NCBI RefSeq assembly: GCF_008795985.1
Contig: NZ_VMHP01000001.1
Location: 744,001 to 808,000, forward strand
Reading direction: 5' to 3'
Length of the DNA: 64,000 nucleotides
DNA from: Marinobacter halotolerans
Lineage (GTDB): Bacteria > Pseudomonadota > Gammaproteobacteria > Pseudomonadales > Oleiphilaceae
Part shown: piece by piece, positions 60,940-64,000 of the stretch
Layout: each line of letters begins with the position of its first letter
Numbering within the stretch: position 1 is the first letter of the stretch
Position numbers and translations under genes: made by a program
The notes under the pieces: generated by a model
Database searches by the model: none
What the model was told of the DNA's origin: nothing
Seen by the model: the letters and a program-made list of their open reading frames with translations, nothing else

Positions 60940-62439
60940 GGTGGTCGCAGCGGCCTGCCGGCGACGCTCTTCCTCTTCGATCTGGAGATCCACAGAAGAT
61001 ACCTGGTATTCGTCGGCAAACCCGGATTCCGGCTCCTTCAGCCACATCATGCACAACAACCAGCTGATAAACGCACCGCCGGCAATGATGTAGAAGAACT
61101 GGGTCGAGGTTACGAAGGTGAAGATGGTCAGGTAAACCACCGCACCCACGTTACCGTAGGCACCGGCCATCCCGGAGATCTGCCCGGTGAGACGCCGCTT
61201 GATAGAAGGGATGATGCCAAAGGTGGCGCCCTCCGCTCCCTGAACGAAGAACGAGGTGAAGACGGTAATACCCACGGCAATAATCAGCGGCCAGCTGGAG
61301 TTCATCAGCGCCATGAGCGCGAAGCCTACCGAGATGCCGAACATATAGCTGAGCATCACAAACCGGCGGTTGCCCATACGGTCTGACACCAGGCCACCCA
61401 TCGGGCGGGCCACCAGGTTCACGAAAGCAAAAGAGGCAGCGATAAGGCCGGCTGCAGTCGCACTCAGGCTCCAGGTTTCCTCGAAGAACATCGGCAGCAT
61501 GGATACCACCGCGAGCTCAGCACCGAAGTTGGCGAAGTAGGTGCTGTTCAGAGCTGCGACGCTGTTGAACGGGTACTTGTCGTCCTCCGGCACGCCCTGT
61601 TTCAACAGGGGAATATTAACCCGGAGAATCTGGATAATCTGATAGCAGACAATAGCCACAATTACCGCATAACAGATGGCGGCTCCGGTAGCACTCAGGT
61701 ACCCCATGTTCTCGATGCGCCATACCAGAATGCCCAGAACGCCCACCAGGGGAATGGTCCAGAGGATCAGCTTGATCATATCGCCCCAACTGCTTACTTC
61801 CAGAGCCACCGCCTTGCGCGGCTTGCGATGAACGGTGCCGACCGGGCCATCGGTGATCGCAAACCAGTAGTACACGCCATAGGCCGCCATCACGATCGCG
61901 CTCTGGGCGATAGCCCAGCGCCAGCCATCCTCACCACCATACATGTGCAGCGCAATGGTCGGCAGGGTAATCGCCGCAGCGGCAGAACCAAAATTGCCCC
62001 AGCCGGCATAGAAGCCTTCGGCAAAGCCGATGTCTCTCGGCTTGAACCACATAGCGGTCATATGAATACCCACCACAAAGCTGGCACCGATGGAGCTGAG
62101 CACCAGACGGCTGACCAGGAGCTGGGTCATGGTGTTACCGAAGGCAAACACTAGCGCCGGGATGGACATCAGAACCATCAGAACGGAGAACACGCGACGG
62201 GGACCAAAGCGGTCCAGAGCCATGCCCACGATGATCCGGGCAGGAATGGTCAATGCCACGTTACAGATGGCAAACAGGCGGAGGTCATCGGCGGTCAGCC
62301 AGTCGACGCTCTTGAGCATGCTCGACGCCAGCGGCGCCATGTTGAACCATACATAGAAGGTTATAAAAAATGCGATCCAGGTCAGGTGCAGCGCCCTGAC
62401 TTCCGGATTCTTGACGTGGAAAACGTCTGCGACTTTCAT
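60937..62439 (-). CDS. narK: Nitrate/nitrite transporter (second NarK, MFS)
   Basis: A 500-residue 12-helix MFS carrier. NarK-family segments include AIFFITFYVWFNMAPLASS-like TM1, PARIIVGMALDRFGPRR in the TM2-3 loop, GIHMTAMWFKP and the paired GFYAGWGNFGSAAAAI. It differs clearly from the NarK at 58.7 kb, so they are separate paralogs rather than a duplication. It lies downstream of the Usp gene (46-bp gap) on the same strand. Its stop forms the outer end of the 27-bp inverted repeat shared with the globin gene. Confidence 0.87.
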   Translation of the reverse strand: MKVADVFHVKNPEVRALHLTWIAFFITFYVWFNMAPLASSMLKSVDWLTADDLRLFAICNVALTIPARIIVGMALDRFGPRRVFSVLMVLMSIPALVFAFGNTMTQLLVSRLVLSSIGASFVVGIHMTAMWFKPRDIGFAEGFYAGWGNFGSAAAAITLPTIALHMYGGEDGWRWAIAQSAIVMAAYGVYYWFAITDGPVGTVHRKPRKAVALEVSSWGDMIKLILWTIPLVGVLGILVWRIENMGYLSATGAAICYAVIVAIVCYQIIQILRVNIPLLKQGVPEDDKYPFNSVAALNSTYFANFGAELAVVSMLPMFFEETWSLSATAAGLIAASFAFVNLVARPMGGLVSDRMGNRRFVMLSYMFGISVGFALMALMNSSWPLIIAVGITVFTSFFVQGAEGATFGIIPSIKRRLTGQISGMAGAYGNVGAVVYLTIFTFVTSTQFFYIIAGGAFISWLLCMMWLKEPESGFADEYQVSSVDLQIEEEERRRQAAATT

Positions 62440-62485
62440 GTCAGCCTCCCGGGGCTTTCAGATACAGAAATGGTTATGGCCAGAC

Positions 62486-62947
62486 TCAACGGCTGGGCAG
62501 AATAAGGAGCGGGCACTGGATGCGACGGGCAAGGAAGGAACTCACGCTGCCGAAGGTCATGTAATCCAGCTCGTCCACGAAGTAAGTCAGTGAGCGGGCA
62601 ATAAAACCGCCGTCAGGCTCATGGCTGTGGCGGGCGATAACCAGCATGTCCGGATGCACCTTTTTCTCGGCTGCGAACAGCAGCATCTTTCGGGCGTCAC
62701 CCTCCAGCAGCATGTTTTCGGCCGAGATCTGTTCCCGCTCACACACCTCCATGGCCTCGGCGATGTGCCTTTTCAGATCGTTCAACTCTTCCTGGAACAT
62801 GTCCTCGTTTACCGAGGTGATGTCGCGGGGGTTTTCGGCAACGGCAACGAGGGTGATGACGGGTTTGAGGTCGCGGAACATGGTGATGGTCTGGGCCAAT
62901 GCCAGCCTGGCATTCCGCGAGCCATCGTAGGCAATCATGATTTTCAT
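62486..62947 (-). CDS. Universal stress protein (UspA family)
   Basis: A 153-residue Usp: N-terminal strand KIMIAYDGSRNARLALAQ, then a 40-residue helix, PDMLVIARHSHEPDGGFIARSL as the nucleotide-loop region and a C-terminal PLLILPSR strand. The G-2X-G-9X-G ATP loop is not fully canonical. The ATG at 62947 has GGAG 9 nt upstream. It is in an operon with narK, and an FNR-type box lies about 110 bp upstream, consistent with anaerobic stress genes in related bacteria. Confidence 0.83.
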   Translation of the reverse strand: MKIMIAYDGSRNARLALAQTITMFRDLKPVITLVAVAENPRDITSVNEDMFQEELNDLKRHIAEAMEVCEREQISAENMLLEGDARKMLLFAAEKKVHPDMLVIARHSHEPDGGFIARSLTYFVDELDYMTFGSVSSFLARRIQCPLLILPSR

Positions 62948-63052
62948 TTTTGGGTTCTCCAAAGGGCGTTTTCAGCGCCCTTTCAAAGGCTATTTCAAGG
63001 GGCATCCATTGATATCTGTCAGCATTAGCCCACAGTCCAGTGCCGGCCATAA

Positions 63053-63066
63053 TTGACTTACATCAA
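63053..63066. promoter_or_regulatory. FNR/ANR-type box between usp-narK and the third narK
   Basis: TTGAC-TTAC-ATCAA matches the FNR consensus TTGAT-N4-ATCAA at nine of ten positions. It lies 106 bp upstream of the usp start (minus) and 193 bp upstream of the right-hand narK start (plus). It is the only good regulatory box seen in the 311-bp gap 62948-63258. Confidence 0.75.
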
Positions 63067-63258
63067 CACTGATAGCGCGTACCCCACGAGAGAAACCAAA
63101 GGCCTATCCCCTGAACCCCGAAACCCCGGATCGCCTACCACCACTGCACCCAGCAGGGGGTACCTCCAATGCCCCGCATCGAAAATCCCTGTTTTTGGTA
63201 AGGTTTAAGGCGTGTTTCGAGACGTTATCTTCTGATGAATTTCCGGAGGGAGTGGAGC

Positions 63259-64000
63259 ATGGCCAATAGCCCATCAAAACCCGAACAGTACCGAGCGCTC
63301 GGTTTATCCACCTTTGCCTTCACCCTTTGCTTTGCGGTGTGGACGATTTTCTCCATCATCGGCATCCGCATTAGTGCAGATCTGGGACTGTCGGATACCC
63401 AGCTTGGACTGCTGATGGCCACACCGATTCTGACGGGCTCCATCAGCCGGCTGTTTCTCGGCATCTGGACGGATCGTTACGGCGGTCGCTGGGTGTTCGG
63501 CATACTGATGCTGACCACCGCCGCCTGCGTTTATCTGCTCACCTTTGCCACCAGCTACCCGATGCTACTAATCGGTGCGCTGGGCGTCGGCCTGGCCGGA
63601 GGATCGTTCATCGTGGGCGTAACCTACACAGCGGCCTGGTTTGAACAGGAACGGCAGGGTACCGCGCTGGGCATTTTTGGCGCGGGCAATGTGGGTGCGG
63701 CAGTGACCAACTTCGGCGCGCCCTTCCTGCTTGTGGCACTGGGCTGGCAGGGGACCGCGCAGGTCTACGCCACCGTGTTGGCCATCGTGGGCGTGCTTTT
63801 TATTATCTTTGCAAAGGAAGACCCCCTGGCGAAGGAACGCGCCAGCAAGCAGTCCCAGTCGTTCATGCAGCAGATGGCCCCATTGAAAGAGCTGCGGGTG
63901 TGGCGGTTCGCCCTCTATTACTTCTTCGTATTCGGCGCGTTTGTTGCCTTGGCATTGTGGCTTCCCCATTACCTGATCGGCGTTTACGGGCTGGACATCA
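63259..64000 (+). CDS. narK: Nitrate/nitrite transporter NarK1-like, 3' truncated by window
   Basis: An open frame from the ATG at 63259 (GGAGGGAG upstream) that runs past base 64000. The first 247 residues show MFS helices with NarK1-type features: a short N-terminus, FTLCFAVWTIFSIIG in TM1, the RLFLGIWTDRYGGR TM2-3 loop, and ALGIFGAGNVGAAVTNFGAP in the TM5 region. NarK1 members are proton-nitrate symporters. In many relatives narK1-narK2 precede narGHJI, so the nitrate reductase operon is expected to the right. Confidence 0.85.
   Translation, partial: MANSPSKPEQYRALGLSTFAFTLCFAVWTIFSIIGIRISADLGLSDTQLGLLMATPILTGSISRLFLGIWTDRYGGRWVFGILMLTTAACVYLLTFATSYPMLLIGALGVGLAGGSFIVGVTYTAAWFEQERQGTALGIFGAGNVGAAVTNFGAPFLLVALGWQGTAQVYATVLAIVGVLFIIFAKEDPLAKERASKQSQSFMQQMAPLKELRVWRFALYYFFVFGAFVALALWLPHYLIGVYGLDI

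Overview
The window looks like chromosomal DNA of a halotolerant marine gammaproteobacterium, most likely Marinobacter or a close relative. This is inferred from gene content and has not been searched. Pointers are an ectoine hydroxylase, a choline-to-betaine locus with its own ABC importer, a BCCT carrier, a malonate TRAP system, nitrate-respiration genes at both edges, a copper/heavy-metal block and photolyases. The DNA is moderately GC-rich, with AT-richer patches near 35.6-36.3 kb and 58.4-58.5 kb. I saw no rRNA or tRNA genes, no insertion sequences and no CRISPR array.

Layout, left to right. 1-1.1 kb: the end of a NarX-type kinase and NarL. 1.2-8.1 kb: malonate uptake and use (TRAP dctPQM, malonyl-CoA decarboxylase, malonyl-CoA synthetase) with a divergent GntR regulator. 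8.2-10.9 kb: anaerobic coproporphyrinogen oxidase HemN and a divergent porin-like barrel. 11-18.4 kb: an accessory block of alpha/beta hydrolase, P-loop NTPase, degenerate ABC half-transporter, secreted S8 protease with an Ala/Glu repeat, outer-membrane barrel, anti-sigma factor and ECF sigma factor. 18.5-24.8 kb: a Fe-S photolyase, a periplasmic binding/Cache protein, a double HAD phosphatase, a DUF2256 zinc-ribbon microprotein and a second photolyase. 24.8-31.1 kb: BrkB, a FtsH protease and the fadI-fadJ beta-oxidation pair. 31.3-35 kb: osmoprotection and stress (EctD, GST, Usp, BCCT). 35-45.4 kb: a metal block (Met-rich secreted protein, CopA/CopB-like proteins, a cupredoxin, a two-component system, CtaG, a MerR regulator and a CDF transporter), with a DUF2235 hydrolase and a zinc-ribbon protein inside it. 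45.4-48.2 kb: a GlyGly-CTERM metalloprotease, a DUF6174 lipoprotein and a divergent rhombosortase. 48.2-55.9 kb: a ferritin-like protein, then betA-betI-betB-choXWV. 55.9-58.5 kb: AEC carrier, WrbA and hemolysin-III protein. 58.7-64 kb: three separate NarK transporters with a single-domain globin and a Usp. The last narK runs off the right edge, and narGHJI probably follows.

The genes form several working units. Imported malonate is activated and decarboxylated to acetyl-CoA. Choline is imported and oxidised to glycine betaine, alongside ectoine hydroxylation and BCCT uptake. Nitrate/nitrite transport carries a good FNR-type box near the Usp and third narK. The copper genes share a CTGAATC-type repeat with the promoter of an otherwise unexplained Met-rich secreted protein. 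The least explained unit is the 11-18.4 kb block, where an ECF sigma/anti-sigma pair lies beside a secreted protease and its convergent barrel; this is the best candidate for an undescribed envelope system. The rhombosortase and its adjacent substrate are a clear, compact protein-sorting pair.
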